DNA from: Lycocorax pyrrhopterus obiensis | Lineage: Eukaryota; Chordata; Aves; Passeriformes; Paradisaeidae | Direction: 5' to 3' | DNA: 64,000 nt | Assembly: GCA_014706295.1 (NCBI GenBank) | Contig: JACSVZ010000002.1 | Coordinates: forward strand, 15,918,494-15,982,493 | Program-made: the position numbers and the translations under genes | Part shown: positions 54,001 through 58,137 of the stretch, piece after piece | Numbering within the stretch: the first letter of the stretch is position 1 | Layout of the letters: the number at the start of each line of letters is the position of its first letter | The notes under the pieces: model-generated | Seen by the model: only the letters and a program-made list of their open reading frames with translations | The model's database searches: none | Told to the model about the DNA's origin: nothing

Positions 54001-55780
54001 ACCACCATCCCTCTCTCTAACTCTGTGAGTATGCACACTTTTTGCTTTACTGTGCCCTGTGTTGTCACCGTATTTGTTTTCAGGGCTGTCAGAGCGCCGC
54101 AGCATTTTATTTGGTGGTGAAGGATCTGTGGTGTCTCGCATCTTGTCATGACGGTGATCACCACCACTGGGGTGACTCTTAGATGAGTACTTAAGAGCCT
54201 GTAACAGATCACAAGAAAACAGGCATTCACATTAGAAATAAAATTTTGGGATTTTTTCTTCTCTTTCAAAAGTACTTTTAAAAGTTAATTAATTTTAATT
54301 TCCTATTACAAAAAATCAGCATTAATCTTTCCAGTTTTAATTACCTACATTAAAGCAACAAGTTCTGTAATTAGAACTCAAACCACTTTCTCCCACTATT
54401 ACATCCAATGTAACACTTGCTGTTAAGAACCTAGTTTCTCTATCTTTTCACTGATGGACTACACACTTTCTGCAGTAAATGGGCCACAGTTCTTCCACAC
54501 CTCTGGGAGAAGAACAAATCTCCACTTGTTATTAGGAATACAAACTTAAAGTTACACTGAATCAGTGTAAACCTTGAATACGTCCTCCATAGTCTAGTAA
54601 AGACCATTCAATTCCACCATTACCTTGAACCTCGGTGATGTTTTTTTCAGTACTAACAGCCCTGTCACAGATGTAACTGAAAAAAAAAGAATTCTAGGGG
54701 GCCAAAACATGTAACGTGACAACTCATTTTGAAGTCTTTACCAAAAATTACATGTTCTGCCTTACTTTGACCTGCTTGGTTTTGCAGTGTGAACTCCTGA
54801 AGGCAAGTGTTTACATTTACATGAACTGTCACTGACAGCTGCCTTGGACTGCTGTACTGCACTTCAGTGATTCAAATACACAGAAATGCAGCAGAACAGT
54901 TCAATTCAGGGCCTATGGAGAGCATGATCACAACATATAGCTTTCCACAGACTCAAACCTCGACAACTAGGTTTTTTCAGTAAACATAGCAAAGAAGCAC
55001 AGTATCCACCTCACAGAAATTGAGGCTGTTGTCAGTAGCTCAAGGATTTGATTGTTTCTGAACATGCCTAGCAGCTGGCAACTGCAGAAATTAAGCTTCA
55101 ATCACAACTCCAAGTTGGTCAGGGTCTAAACCCGTGCCCCGCTCAGGTTACAGCCCACAGCAGCAGTTTTGGGGAGAATAAAGGACTTTGGGGAAAGGGT
55201 GGGGGCGTGGAAGAACAAGACTCCTTTTGTTTTTAGAAAAAAAACATTCACCTCCCCTGGGTCTCCACTCCACCGCAGGTGACCCCGGCTCCCTCTCCCG
55301 CCCCTCGCACCCTCCCCGAGTCCCAGGCCCGAGCCCCGCACGGGTCGCACTAGGCCGCTCCTGCTCACTCCGGCTCCGTAGGCCTCGGCCGAGCATCGGG
55401 GTCCCGTTCCCTGGGCCAGGGCTGCCGCCGCCTCCCCGCCCCGCGGCCCCGGGCCCAGAGCGCCGCCAGGGGCCGGACCGGGGCGGCCGCGGCACCGCGG
55501 CCTGCGGCGGCCGCCGGAGCCTCCGCTGGAGTAGCTCCCCCCCGCCTCCCCTGCTCCTCCTCCCGGCCCGGCGGTACCTGGTAGGGCTGCGAGTCCCCCC
55601 TGCGGTCGTGACAGCTGAGGAGAGAGCGAGAGAAAGAGAGAGAGGCGTTAGCGAGCGCCCGTTACCGGCCCCGCGGCCGGGCCGAACATGGCGGAGGGGG
55701 GGGGGGGCGGCCCCACGGGGCCAGGGGGGGTGAATTTACCCATCACTGAGTCTCTGCTGTTTCCTCGCATACATTACCAT
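7..55780 (-). CDS. WAC: WAC, WW domain-containing adaptor with coiled coil (14 coding exons, spans the window)
   Basis: Joined minus-strand exons (55780-55740, 55614-55578, 54198-54003, 35005-34899, 34157-34042, 33517-33405, 31974-31666, 17229-16987, 15038-14916, 13931-13783, 10362-10244, 5521-5335, 2490-2363, 76-7) give 1938 nt in one open frame: 645 residues and TGA, close to human WAC (647). All 13 introns are GT-AG and every phase agrees. The product starts [14 protein letters not shown], has a WW domain at about residues 130-163 (paired Trp 135 and 157), a long Ser/Pro/Thr-rich middle and a C-terminal coiled coil ending NQNSFMV. Known role of the family: a nuclear adaptor that joins RNA polymerase II to the RNF20/RNF40 ligase for H2B ubiquitination, with further roles in autophagy, mTORC1 signalling and Golgi/cell-cycle control. 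Human haploinsufficiency causes DeSanto-Shinawi syndrome. Exon limits are predicted from sequence; alternative splicing is not visible here. Confidence 0.97.
77..2362 (-). other. WAC: WAC intron 13
   Basis: 2286 nt, AT-rich unique sequence; nothing else recognised. Confidence 0.85.
2363..2490 (-). CDS. WAC: WAC coding exon 13 (coiled coil)
   Basis: 128 nt, residues 581-622 plus two bases. Encodes [20 protein letters not shown], then [20 protein letters not shown] and EQ. Heptad-like leucines mark the start of the coiled coil, the part that binds RNF20/RNF40 in the human protein. Acceptor CTGCAG|GCAT, donor AAG|GTAAGC. Confidence 0.96.
2491..5334 (-). other. WAC: WAC intron 12
   Basis: 2844 nt, AT-rich unique sequence; no repeat, exon or RNA gene recognised. 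Confidence 0.85.
5335..5521 (-). CDS. WAC: WAC coding exon 12
   Basis: 187 nt, residues 518-580. Encodes [20 protein letters not shown] and, after a variable Ser/Thr stretch, the conserved [20 protein letters not shown] and AEKQ. The second half opens the conserved C-terminal region. Acceptor TTCTAG|TAGT, donor CAG|GTGAGT. Confidence 0.96.
5522..10243 (-). other. WAC: WAC intron 11
   Basis: 4722 nt. Contains old CR1 pieces (6535-7085), G/T-rich low-complexity patches near 5731-5780 and 9399-9426, and a slightly GC-richer patch at 8480-8660. The remainder is AT-rich and unrecognised. Confidence 0.85.
6535..7085 (+). mobile_element. Old CR1 LINE 3' fragments (two overlapping pieces)
   Basis: Plus-strand sequence resembles the 3' part of avian CR1. 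The stretch 6541-6590 (AGAGGAGAGCCACCAAG, then GAGGGCTGAAGCACCTC) is CR1-like. After about 6640 the sequence returns to an upstream CR1 position and repeats the same block in diverged form (GAGGCTGAAGCACATG near 6729). It then continues through CTGGAAAAGAGAATGC, AGTCAAACATTAGAAG and a weak 3' end near 7085. Either two separate insertions or an internal duplication. Highly diverged and not coding. Confidence 0.65.
10244..10362 (-). CDS. WAC: WAC coding exon 11
   Basis: 119 nt, residues 479-517 plus two bases. Encodes [20 protein letters not shown] and [12 protein letters not shown]. Gln/Pro-rich linker, more divergent from mammals than the neighbouring exons. Acceptor TTCCAG|GTTG, donor AAG|GTATAT. 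Confidence 0.95.
10363..13782 (-). other. WAC: WAC intron 10
   Basis: 3420 nt, AT-rich. A somewhat GC-richer part at about 12180-12480 matches no repeat I know. No exon or RNA gene recognised. Confidence 0.85.
13783..13931 (-). CDS. WAC: WAC coding exon 10
   Basis: 149 nt, residues 429-478. Encodes [20 protein letters not shown], then a Ser/Thr/Pro-rich stretch ending PPVSSQQK. Several SP/TP sites suit proline-directed kinases (inference). Acceptor TTACAG|CTCA, donor AAG|GTAAGC. Confidence 0.96.
13932..14915 (-). other. WAC: WAC intron 9
   Basis: 984 nt, AT-rich; nothing else recognised. Confidence 0.85.
14916..15038 (-). CDS. WAC: WAC coding exon 9
   Basis: 123 nt, residues 388-428 plus one base. 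Encodes [20 protein letters not shown], then [20 protein letters not shown]. Strongly conserved helical segment. Acceptor TTTCAG|TTCT, donor AAG|GTATTC. Confidence 0.96.
15039..16986 (-). other. WAC: WAC intron 8
   Basis: 1948 nt, AT-rich unique sequence with short A runs (for example near 15581-15593). The minus-strand ORF at 15499-15909 shows no recognisable family. No repeat recognised. Confidence 0.85.
16987..17229 (-). CDS. WAC: WAC coding exon 8
   Basis: 243 nt, residues 307-387 plus one base. Pro/Ser-rich start ([20 protein letters not shown]), then a conserved leucine-rich helix region ([17 protein letters not shown]) and VDISKINE. Acceptor GTTCAG|AGTC, donor AAG|GTAAGG. Confidence 0.96.
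19860..21376 (+). pseudogene. ERV gag remnant
   Basis: Several broken frames: 19860-20252, a stretch with stops to about 20697, and the longest piece, 20704-21186 (160 codons). Segments such as [12 protein letters not shown] (from about 20479) and [12 protein letters not shown] (to 20694) look like retroviral gag. Assignment rests mainly on position before the protease; individual domains cannot be marked out. Confidence 0.6.
21377..21880 (+). pseudogene. ERV aspartic protease remnant and linker to RT
   Basis: The frame 21377-21622 carries [14 protein letters not shown], the retroviral protease active-site loop. The usual Asp-Thr-Gly reads Asp-Thr-Ser here. The frame changes at about 21619 and continues to 21873 with [19 protein letters not shown], the conserved stretch that follows the protease core. 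The frameshift separates the two halves. Confidence 0.8.
21881..22870 (+). pseudogene. ERV reverse transcriptase remnant
   Basis: An RGLN-like motif is visible near 22000 as DRHGLNEV. The first palm Asp is in ATIDTANNF (near 22094-22120). After a frameshift the palm continues in 22089-22517 with the catalytic YIDD at 22287-22298 and then FLGVKWQDG. After a stop near 22515 the thumb/connection follows ([20 protein letters not shown]). The catalytic residues are readable, but the domain is split over at least three frames. Confidence 0.88.
22871..23640 (+). pseudogene. ERV RNase H remnant
   Basis: The active-site start is visible as LFTDGSC (about 23196-23216). A later motif near 23380 reads [15 protein letters not shown], with Asn where the catalytic Asp of the usual Thr-Asp-Ser is expected. 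Several stops lie between the motifs. The following frame (23409-23720) ends the domain and runs into integrase. Confidence 0.75.
23641..24520 (+). pseudogene. ERV integrase remnant
   Basis: The N-terminal zinc-finger area is recognisable in [16 protein letters not shown] (about 23651-23698). The catalytic core appears in 23841-24026 ([12 protein letters not shown], then [16 protein letters not shown]), with Gly where the first Asp of the D,D-35-E triad is expected. SDNGTHF, which contains the second Asp, is near 24055. Stops and frameshifts break the rest. Confidence 0.8.
24732..25050 (+). repeat. 3' LTR of the ERVL-like element (right end approximate)
   Basis: Starts after a purine-rich stretch (AATAAAGGGTGGATAA, 24715-24730) that serves as polypurine tract. 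The LTR-like part opens TCCTGGTTCTGGTCAGG. A polyadenylation signal, AATAAA (24986-24991), is followed by CTGTTCTTATCTCAACCC, typical of the R/U5 part of this avian LTR group. The canonical TG start is mutated and the right end fades into intron sequence between about 25030 and 25070; I see no clear target-site duplication. Confidence 0.7.
31666..31974 (-). CDS. WAC: WAC coding exon 7
   Basis: 309 nt, residues 204-306 plus one base. The first two bases complete the Met codon of [20 protein letters not shown]. The exon then encodes a Ser/Thr/Pro-rich stretch ending TERK. Phases on both sides agree with exons 6 and 8, which supports the acceptor at 31976-31975 although it is purine-rich. Donor AAG|GTATGT. 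Confidence 0.94.
31975..33404 (-). other. WAC: WAC intron 6
   Basis: 1430 nt, AT-rich. Its 3' end is unusual: the last bases before exon 7 are purine-rich (CTGAAAAAAAG) and the pyrimidine tract lies about 30-45 nt upstream. No repeat or RNA gene recognised. Confidence 0.8.
33405..33517 (-). CDS. WAC: WAC coding exon 6
   Basis: 113 nt, residues 166-203 plus one base. Encodes [20 protein letters not shown], then [16 protein letters not shown]. The first half is a charged helix following the WW domain. Acceptor CTTCAG|AGAG, donor GAA|GTATGT. Confidence 0.96.
33518..34041 (-). other. WAC: WAC intron 5
   Basis: 524 nt. About a quarter is an A/C-rich low-complexity tract (33715-33850 on plus) that reads as alternating G-runs and T-runs in the pre-mRNA. 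The remainder is unique sequence. Confidence 0.85.
33715..33850. repeat. A/C-rich low-complexity tract, (A)n(C)4-5-like
   Basis: About 135 bp of almost only A and C on the plus strand, with at least five runs of four or five C separated by A runs. In the WAC transcript sense it is G/T only. It lies within intron 5, about 200 nt before the exon 6 acceptor. Confidence 0.9.
34042..34157 (-). CDS. WAC: WAC coding exon 5 (WW domain)
   Basis: 116 nt, residues 128-165 plus two bases. The exon is almost exactly the WW domain: Trp135 in [19 protein letters not shown] and Trp157 in [12 protein letters not shown], with the YYY beta-strand 2 core between and the C-terminal Pro160. WW domains bind Pro-rich ligands; in WAC this part contacts RNA polymerase II. 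Residue 128 is Ala here where the human protein, as I recall it, has Pro. Confidence 0.97.
34158..34898 (-). other. WAC: WAC intron 4
   Basis: 741 nt of AT-rich sequence; nothing else recognised. Confidence 0.85.
34899..35005 (-). CDS. WAC: WAC coding exon 4
   Basis: 107 nt, residues 92-127. Encodes [20 protein letters not shown] and following Ser/Asn/His-rich residues, ending NPSKTSDA. Low-complexity linker just before the WW domain. Acceptor TTTCAG|GGAC, donor GCA|GTGAGT, phase 0 end. Confidence 0.96.
37370..37740. other. GC-richer patch inside WAC intron 3
   Basis: A stretch clearly richer in G and C than the surrounding intron. It contains no recognisable exon or repeat end. It could be an old repeat fragment, an enhancer or an alternative promoter; the sequence does not decide. 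Confidence 0.3.
39110..39161. repeat. 26-bp tandem duplication
   Basis: Two adjacent 26-bp copies, 39110-39135 and 39136-39161, share ATTTAAT and CATCTCCATTAAC with a few substitutions. A minor intronic tandem repeat. Confidence 0.8.
46277..46598 (+). mobile_element. CR1 LINE 3' fragment in WAC intron 3
   Basis: A 5'-truncated CR1 on the plus strand. Recognisable blocks are AATATGAGGAAGAACTTCTT (the 3' part), GAGCACTGGAACAGGTTGCT (from about 46430) and CCCCTTCCAGCCTGACCC, ending with ATTCTGTG at 46587-46594. The deduced reading ([20 protein letters not shown]) is a remnant of the CR1 3' region, not a host gene. Left boundary approximate. Confidence 0.85.
50059..50079 (+). repeat. A21 homopolymer
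   Basis: A run of 21 A on the plus strand in intron 3. No adjoining repeat body was recognised, so it is probably a simple expansion rather than a LINE tail. Confidence 0.9.
54003..54198 (-). CDS. WAC: WAC coding exon 3
   Basis: 196 nt, residues 27-91 plus one base. Encodes a basic, Ser-rich stretch including [17 protein letters not shown] and the [10 protein letters not shown] end. The basic RR/HR clusters fit the nuclear location of WAC. Acceptor TTACAG|GCTC, donor GTG|GTGAGT. Confidence 0.96.
54199..55577 (-). other. WAC: WAC intron 2
   Basis: 1379 nt. The exon 2 side (from about 55150 upward) is GC-rich and belongs to the CpG island shore; the rest is AT-rich unique sequence. No repeat or RNA gene recognised. 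Confidence 0.85.
55578..55614 (-). CDS. WAC: WAC coding exon 2 (37-nt microexon)
   Basis: Encodes the end of Gly14 and then [12 protein letters not shown], to residue 26, as in mammalian WAC. Acceptor CCTCAG|CTGT, donor CAG|GTACCG, ending in phase 0. Confidence 0.95.
55615..55739 (-). other. WAC: WAC intron 1 (125 nt)
   Basis: Very short, GC-rich intron. In the plus strand it carries a G12 run (55696-55707), a G7 run (55724-55730) and a purine tract of GA repeats (55617-55645). In the WAC sense the last becomes a long CT polypyrimidine tract directly before the exon 2 acceptor. The plus-strand heptamer ATGGCGG (55688-55694) resembles a YY1 core. Confidence 0.9.
55740..55780 (-). CDS. WAC: WAC coding exon 1 (start codon)
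   Basis: 41 nt, residues 1-13 plus two bases of codon 14. The ATG at 55780-55778 begins the conserved [14 protein letters not shown]-terminus. Donor GG|GTAAAT. A second ATG lies two codons downstream (Met3). The exon sits inside the CpG island; the 5' UTR extends to higher coordinates, with an unknown start site. Confidence 0.95.
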
Positions 55781-55932
55781 CAATGCCCGGCCTGTGTGTG
55801 TGAGGGTGAGGGGACCAGGAGGGCACGGCCGCGGCCGGGCCACAGGCGCCGAGGGGGGAGGCGGGGGCGGCAGCGCTCCGGGGGCAGGGGCGGGGGAAGG
55901 GGGCGGCTCGGGCAGCTCGGCTGGAGCGGCGC

Positions 55933-55944
55933 TCACGGGCCCAT
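55933..55944 (-). promoter_or_regulatory. Minimal upstream ORF in the presumed WAC 5' UTR
   Basis: ATGGGCCCGTGA on the minus strand: a three-codon uORF (Met-Gly-Pro-stop), 153 nt before the WAC start codon. It matters only if the WAC transcription start lies above 55944. Confidence 0.4.
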
Positions 55945-56054
55945 CGCCTCGAGAGGGGAGACGCCGGCAGCTCGGCCCCGCGCGCGCTGAGACACACCGG
56001 GAGCACCGACTCGGCCACCGCCTCCCCCCGCCGCGCCCGCCGCCGCCGCTCCAA

Positions 56055-56060
56055 CTACAT
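56055..56060 (-). promoter_or_regulatory. Start-stop element ATGTAG in the presumed WAC 5' UTR
   Basis: On the minus strand ATG is directly followed by TAG, a start-stop pair of the kind that can stall ribosomes. Its relevance depends on the WAC start site being further upstream. Confidence 0.3.
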
Positions 56061-56166
56061 CCGGGGAACTCGGGCGACGCCGCGCTCGGTCAACGTCGGC
56101 TCTTTCCGGCTCTTTCCGACGCGCTCCGTCCCCTCTGTCCCCTTTGCTCTCGGGCGACTCTGCCTT

Positions 56167-56376
56167 CGGTAAACATCGGCTGCCTCCGCCGAGCCCGACG
56201 CCCCTCAGTCCCTCCCTTCGGCAAACATCGGCTGCCTCCGTCGAGCACGACGCCCTTCAGTCCCTCCCTTCGGCAAACATCGGCTCCTTCCGTAACGCTC
56301 AGCCCTCCCTGCCCCTCCCGCCTCGGCCCACTCTCCCGAGCGCTACCTGTCTTCGGAAAACATCGCGGTTTTCCGG
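56167..56376. repeat. 52-bp tandem repeat in the CpG island
   Basis: The block CGGYAAACATCGGCT-CC occurs at 56167, 56219 and 56271, exactly 52 bp apart, with near-identical spacers containing CGACGCCC and CAGTCCCTCCCTT. A fourth, degenerate copy (CGGAAAACATCG) is at 56354 and a still weaker relative (GTCAACGTCGGCT) near 56089. Copies 1-3 hold GTAAACA or GCAAACA, which fit the forkhead core RYAAAYA. Confidence 0.9.
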
Positions 56377-56500
56377 AGAGACGTTTCCGCACGGCCGTCA
56401 GGGCGGCGCCGCGTTCGGAAGCGCTCGGGTATTTCCGTGACCCCTCACAGGCCGGCGTGGCCGTTGGCGGGCGCGCGGGGCCGGTTGGCCGAGGGCAGCG

Positions 56501-56560
56501 CGGCCTCGGTGGCAGAGCTGCGGCCTCGGTGGCAGAGCTGCTCCCTCGGTGGGGAGGAAT
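56501..56560. repeat. 20-bp tandem repeat in the CpG island
   Basis: Two perfect adjacent copies of CGGCCTCGGTGGCAGAGCTG at 56501-56520 and 56521-56540, followed by a decayed third copy (CTCCCTCGGTGGGG). Confidence 0.95.
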
Positions 56561-56944
56561 CGCGATCCTGCCAGGCAGGTGGGGGCAACACAGGGAATCG
56601 CGGGGGGGTGGGGGGGGGGGTGAGAGATAGGAATGGGAAGGTCTCCTCTTACCTACCCCCTCCTCCCCTTCCGCCCGGGCACTCGATGTACAGGCAGGAG
56701 CCATTTTGTGCGCGGCGCGTGTTCCGCAGGGCCGCGCTCGGCGGCGAGGAGGGTGTTAAAATGTCCCTGGGGCGGCGGCCGCGCGGGTCGGGCTTTGGCC
56801 TCGGTGTGTCCCTGGGGGGTGTGAGCGGCGGGCGATGGGCTTGTCGTGGCTCCGGCACAGGCGTTCCGGGTCACCCCAGTATTCGGGGAGCTCCGGGCGC
56901 TCGGTGTGTCGGGAAGATTCTCCGCTGTTGTCAGTGCCTGCTGA

Positions 56945-57232
56945 GCCCCTCAGGGTGGTGCCCGGTGGCAGGACGAGGAGCGATGGCTATAAACTAAAAC
57001 ACAAGAAGTTTCACCTCAGCGTGAGGAAGAACTTCCTCGTGTTGAGGGTGGAAAAGCACTGGAATAGGCTGCCCGGGAAAGGCGTGAAGTCTGCTTCTGT
57101 GGAGACATTCAAAACCTACTTAGATGCGTTCCTATATCACCTGCTCTAGGTGACCCTGCTTTGCCTGGGGGTTGGACTGGGTGATCTCCAGAGGTCCCTT
57201 CCAGCCCTAAGAATTCTGTGATTCTGTAATTC
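56945..57232 (+). mobile_element. CR1 LINE 3' fragment between the CpG island and the SSNA1-like ORF
   Basis: A 5'-truncated CR1 on plus: AGCGTGAGGAAGAACTTCCT (from about 57017), GAAAAGCACTGGAATAGGCT, GGTTGGACTGGGTGATCTCC and CCCTTCCAGCCC. It ends in the typical 8-bp units ATTCTGTG (57213-57220) and ATTCTGTA (57221-57228). Better preserved than the other CR1 pieces here, hence probably younger (inference). Confidence 0.93.
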
Positions 57233-57530
57233 TTGCTCTGACCAGGCCCTCAAAGTTTGAGGTACAAAGCATCCTATATTCAGGATTGTATAAAAGTATT
57301 ATAAACCATATCATGAATACTTTGATACCATTGCCGTGACACTGTCATAGGAGCTCGCAGTTTTCAGTAAAGGTTTAAGAGCAGATGCCAAATTTTGCCT
57401 TGTCCCCCTCCTGAAAAGGGAAGAGATGTGGCACATCTCAGAGTGGGCATGTTAACCTTAAATAGAGAGCCTTGCCCCGTGGCTCCATCTGTGCTAGTGA
57501 AGCATTATTCATGTTAACACTCTTACAAAT

Positions 57531-57573
57531 TTTTTTTCTGTTTCTTTGTTTGTTCTCCTTTAATTGGAGTGCA
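57531..57573 (+). promoter_or_regulatory. Putative 3' splice site upstream of the SSNA1-like ORF
   Basis: A long pyrimidine tract (about 57531-57561, with TTTTTTTCTGTTTCTTTG) is followed by GGAGTGCAG and then AAGG at 57574. It looks like a good acceptor and would place a 42-nt 5' leader before the ATG at 57616. The donor would lie in or near the CpG island. No transcript evidence is available here. Confidence 0.45.
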
Positions 57574-57615
57574 GAAGGCCGTTGCTGAAAGGGGACTTCA
57601 GGGAGTGCGTGCAGG

Positions 57616-57960
57616 ATGACTCAGCAGGGAGCTGTTCTTCAGGGTTACAATAATGAACTAGTGAAATGCATTGAAGATTTATGTATGCAGAAAGAAGAAC
57701 TGAGCAAACAAATCCAGCAAGCAGAAGAGGAAAAGCATAAACTCCAGCATGAAATCCAAGTCCTTAGTGAACAGTTGGAATGTGTATGTGAAAACCTGGC
57801 CCAAAAGGTGGCTTCACGGAATGAGCTTGATAAAATACTCGCTGAAACTGAAGCTGCTTACATGAAGATTTTGGATAGCTCTAGAACTTTACTTAATGTC
57901 CTGAAGAAGGAAGTGGGAAGCTTAAAGCATTCACCAGATCTGAAAACCAATGTAATGTGA
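57616..57960 (+). CDS. SSNA1: SSNA1-like small coiled-coil protein, intronless
   Basis: Intact 114-codon ORF. The start [20 protein letters not shown], the central [17 protein letters not shown] and the end [12 protein letters not shown] closely match SSNA1 (NA14), which has 119 residues in human; the last few residues differ. Nearly the whole chain is predicted coiled coil (heptads from about residue 12 to 105, rich in Glu, Gln and Leu). SSNA1 self-assembles into fibrils at centrosomes, basal bodies and axon branch points and remodels microtubules; that role is known for the family and only inferred here. The ATG context AGGATGA is fair. Mammalian SSNA1 has several coding exons, whereas this copy has none, so it is probably a processed retrocopy kept open, or a lineage that lost its introns. 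It could be the working avian gene or a paralogue; the symbol marks the family. Confidence 0.88.
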   Translation: MTQQGAVLQGYNNELVKCIEDLCMQKEELSKQIQQAEEEKHKLQHEIQVLSEQLECVCENLAQKVASRNELDKILAETEAAYMKILDSSRTLLNVLKKEVGSLKHSPDLKTNVM

Positions 57961-58108
57961 AACAGTCAAATGTTTGGACTCTACAGTGCTAAAATTCCAC
58001 TAGGTGAGAAACGTGGTCAGCCACAGAACCTTACAGCCACAGTATAAGCAGAGAGGGATTTTCTTTCTGTATGTTTTATTATTTTCAAATGCACTAGAAA
58101 ATAGATTA

Positions 58109-58137
58109 AATAAAGTTGCTGTTTTGCTTAAAAAAAA
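58109..58137 (+). terminator. Polyadenylation signal and A8 tract after the SSNA1-like ORF
   Basis: AATAAA at 58109-58114, and 15 bases later an A8 run (58130-58137). The distance suits a cleavage site. As a genomic A-run it also fits the shrunken poly(A) tail of a retrocopied mRNA. Confidence 0.65.

Larger units (their letters stand above)
35006..54002 (-). other. WAC: WAC intron 3 (19 kb)
   Basis: Largest intron. It holds one CR1 fragment (46277-46598), a GC-richer patch (about 37370-37740), an A21 run (50059-50079) and a 26-bp tandem duplication (39110-39161). The rest is AT-rich sequence with no recognised coding exon, RNA gene or other repeat. Short ORFs in it, for example 52831-53193 plus, show no family resemblance. 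Confidence 0.85.
55250..56870. promoter_or_regulatory. CpG island and probable bidirectional promoter of WAC and the SSNA1-like gene
   Basis: GC- and CpG-dense sequence covering WAC exons 1-2 and extending 1.1 kb upstream of the WAC ATG. No TATA box is seen near the WAC side. Candidate factor sites by motif only: YY1-like ATGGCGG (55688-55694) and, on minus, CAAAATGGC (56708-56700); ETS-like CGGAAG cores on minus near 56283-56288 and on plus near 56406-56411; and forkhead-like cores in the 52-bp repeats. In mammals WAC also has a head-to-head transcript (WAC-AS1), so divergent transcription here is plausible. Start sites cannot be read from sequence alone. Confidence 0.85.

Noticed and set aside
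55188..55733. 181-codon plus-strand ORF over WAC exon 2 and intron 1
   Set aside because: Antisense to WAC exons, Pro/Arg/Ser-rich from GC bias, no recognisable domain.
55736..55936. 66-codon minus-strand ORF ending in the WAC N-terminus
   Set aside because: As a separate gene: its first codon is GTG and its end is a stop inside intron 1. It is the unspliced WAC exon 1 frame read upstream; the possible extension is listed as a finding instead.
55794..56630. 278-codon plus-strand ORF in the CpG island
   Set aside because: Low-complexity Gly/Ala/Arg/Pro translation caused by high GC, which removes stop codons. It overlaps the WAC 5' region and the 52-bp tandem array and resembles no family.
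56090..56704. 204-codon minus-strand ORF in the CpG island
   Set aside because: Same GC effect; its apparent repeats are the translated 52-bp tandem units. No family resemblance.
56835..57149. 104-codon plus-strand ORF before the SSNA1-like gene
   Set aside because: Its C-terminal part is translation of the CR1 3' region, including the common LSVRKNFLVLRVEKHWNRLP-type remnant; not a host gene.
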